Below are positions 5,594-5,949 of a stretch of DNA of 5,949 nt, piece after piece. The translations under genes were made by a program, and so were the position numbers. Location: positions 1 through 5,949 of the forward strand of contig VGJH01000082.1 of assembly GCA_016867505.1 (NCBI GenBank), written 5' to 3'. The number at the start of each line of letters is the position of its first letter. Position 1 is the stretch's first letter. The notes below the pieces were generated by a model, which made no database searches, was not told the origin of the DNA, and was given only the letters and a program-made list of their open reading frames with translations. This stretch comes from Candidatus Bathyarchaeota archaeon. Its GTDB lineage: Archaea > Thermoproteota > Bathyarchaeia > TCS64.

Positions 5594-5612
5594 TATTCTT
5601 GTAACAAGATTA
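5594..5612. promoter_or_regulatory. Second dyad in the divergent intergenic region
   Basis: TCTTG-TAA-CAAGA at 5597-5609 has 5-base arms around a 3-base centre. Two more matching pairs lie outside a single mismatch, giving a span of 5594-5612. It is about midway between the two divergent genes (5518-5672), a typical place for a dimeric regulator to contact DNA. The remainder of this 155-bp gap is AT-rich and shows no other gene. Confidence 0.25.
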
Positions 5613-5672
5613 TTTCAAATAGTTGAGAGGCTCTAATTTTATTTACTCTTCATAATTAAAAGTGAGACAACA

Positions 5673-5949
5673 ATGAGTGACACTGAGGGAAATACATCTT
5701 CAGTAGTCTAGTTTTTGATCTACATTTCATATTATTTTTCCTTGGAGTGTTCGTTTGCATAACTGTTGGTAATCTTCTCTCTTTTAATTACACTTTTGTT
5801 TTCATCACGTTTTTTATTGGTATTTTCGCAACAGTTAGTTTAAGTTTTGTAAATAAATCCATTATTGGTGGATTTGTTCTTGGGTTAATACAAGCTCTTT
5901 CTTTCTGGGTAGATTTCTTAACCAGCGTCTTAATCACGGGAATATATGA
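5673..5949 (+). pseudogene. Small multi-helix membrane protein, frame-disrupted near codon 10 and cut by the right edge
   Basis: An ATG at 5673 has a good Shine-Dalgarno match, GTGAG at 5662-5666, 6 nt upstream, and encodes MSDTEGNTSSVV before a TAG at 5709-5711. One frame over, codons from 5702 read without a stop to the right edge, giving about 82 residues of membrane protein with three likely helices: HFILFFLGVFVCITVGNLL, YTFVFITFFIGIFATVSLSF, and IIGGFVLGLIQALSFWVDFL with what follows. That frame has no ATG, GTG or TTG between its last upstream stop (TGA at 5684) and a GTG at 5747, which falls inside helix 1. The simplest reading is a single gene with a hydrophilic N-terminus and a missing base (a -1 change of frame) between about 5694 and 5708. 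This could be a real mutation or a sequencing error. I do not recognise the family. The alternative, initiation at the GTG at 5747, would truncate the first helix. Confidence 0.5.

Noticed and set aside
1..5949. CRISPR array, tRNA or rRNA gene, insertion sequence, or a compact defence system
   Set aside because: No regularly spaced repeats, cloverleaf-like segment, transposase or terminal inverted repeats were seen. The genes are transport, regulatory and enzymatic families that do not form a recognisable defence or mobile unit.

Overview
The window most likely comes from an archaeal genome, AT-rich and compactly packed. No rRNA or other marker gene settles the lineage. The archaeal reading rests on four things: a single RPA/SSB-type OB fold of the kind common in TACK, Asgard and Thermoplasma-like archaea; a DUF47/PhoU-like protein; TATA-like elements about 25 bp upstream of start codons (leaderless-style promoters) next to genes with good Shine-Dalgarno sites; and U-rich terminator-like tracts without hairpins. 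I infer an uncultivated archaeal lineage, probably seen through a metagenomic contig, and cannot name it.

Layout, left to right. (1) 1-458, minus: N-terminal 152 codons of a HAD-superfamily phosphatase that runs off the left edge. (2) 509-1705, minus: a 12-helix MFS transporter. (3) 1759-2580, plus: a stand-alone asparagine-synthetase-type ATP-pyrophosphatase domain protein, divergent from the MFS gene across 53 bp. (4) 2581-2669: an AT-rich convergent terminator region. (5) 4566-2670, minus: a two-gene phosphate module, a Na+/phosphate symporter followed 28 bp later by a DUF47 PhoU-like regulator. (6) 4567-4740: leader and promoter region of that module, with a 9-bp inverted repeat whose proximal arm covers the symporter's Shine-Dalgarno site. 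(7) 4741-5517, minus: an unusual fusion of a GNAT acetyltransferase with a single-strand-DNA-binding-type OB fold. (8) 5518-5672: a divergent intergenic region with two dyad elements. (9) 5673-5949, plus: the start of a small membrane protein whose reading frame is broken near codon 10 and which continues past the right edge.

The only clear functional unit is the phosphate module: an importer and a separate PhoU-like partner. In many bacteria the corresponding PhoU domain is fused to the C-terminus of the symporter. The MFS and asparagine-synthetase-like genes appear to share one TATA element and could be co-expressed, for example as an amide-forming enzyme plus an exporter, but that is only inference. 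The least ordinary item is the GNAT-OB fusion. I saw no CRISPR array, tRNA, rRNA, insertion sequence or recognisable defence system.
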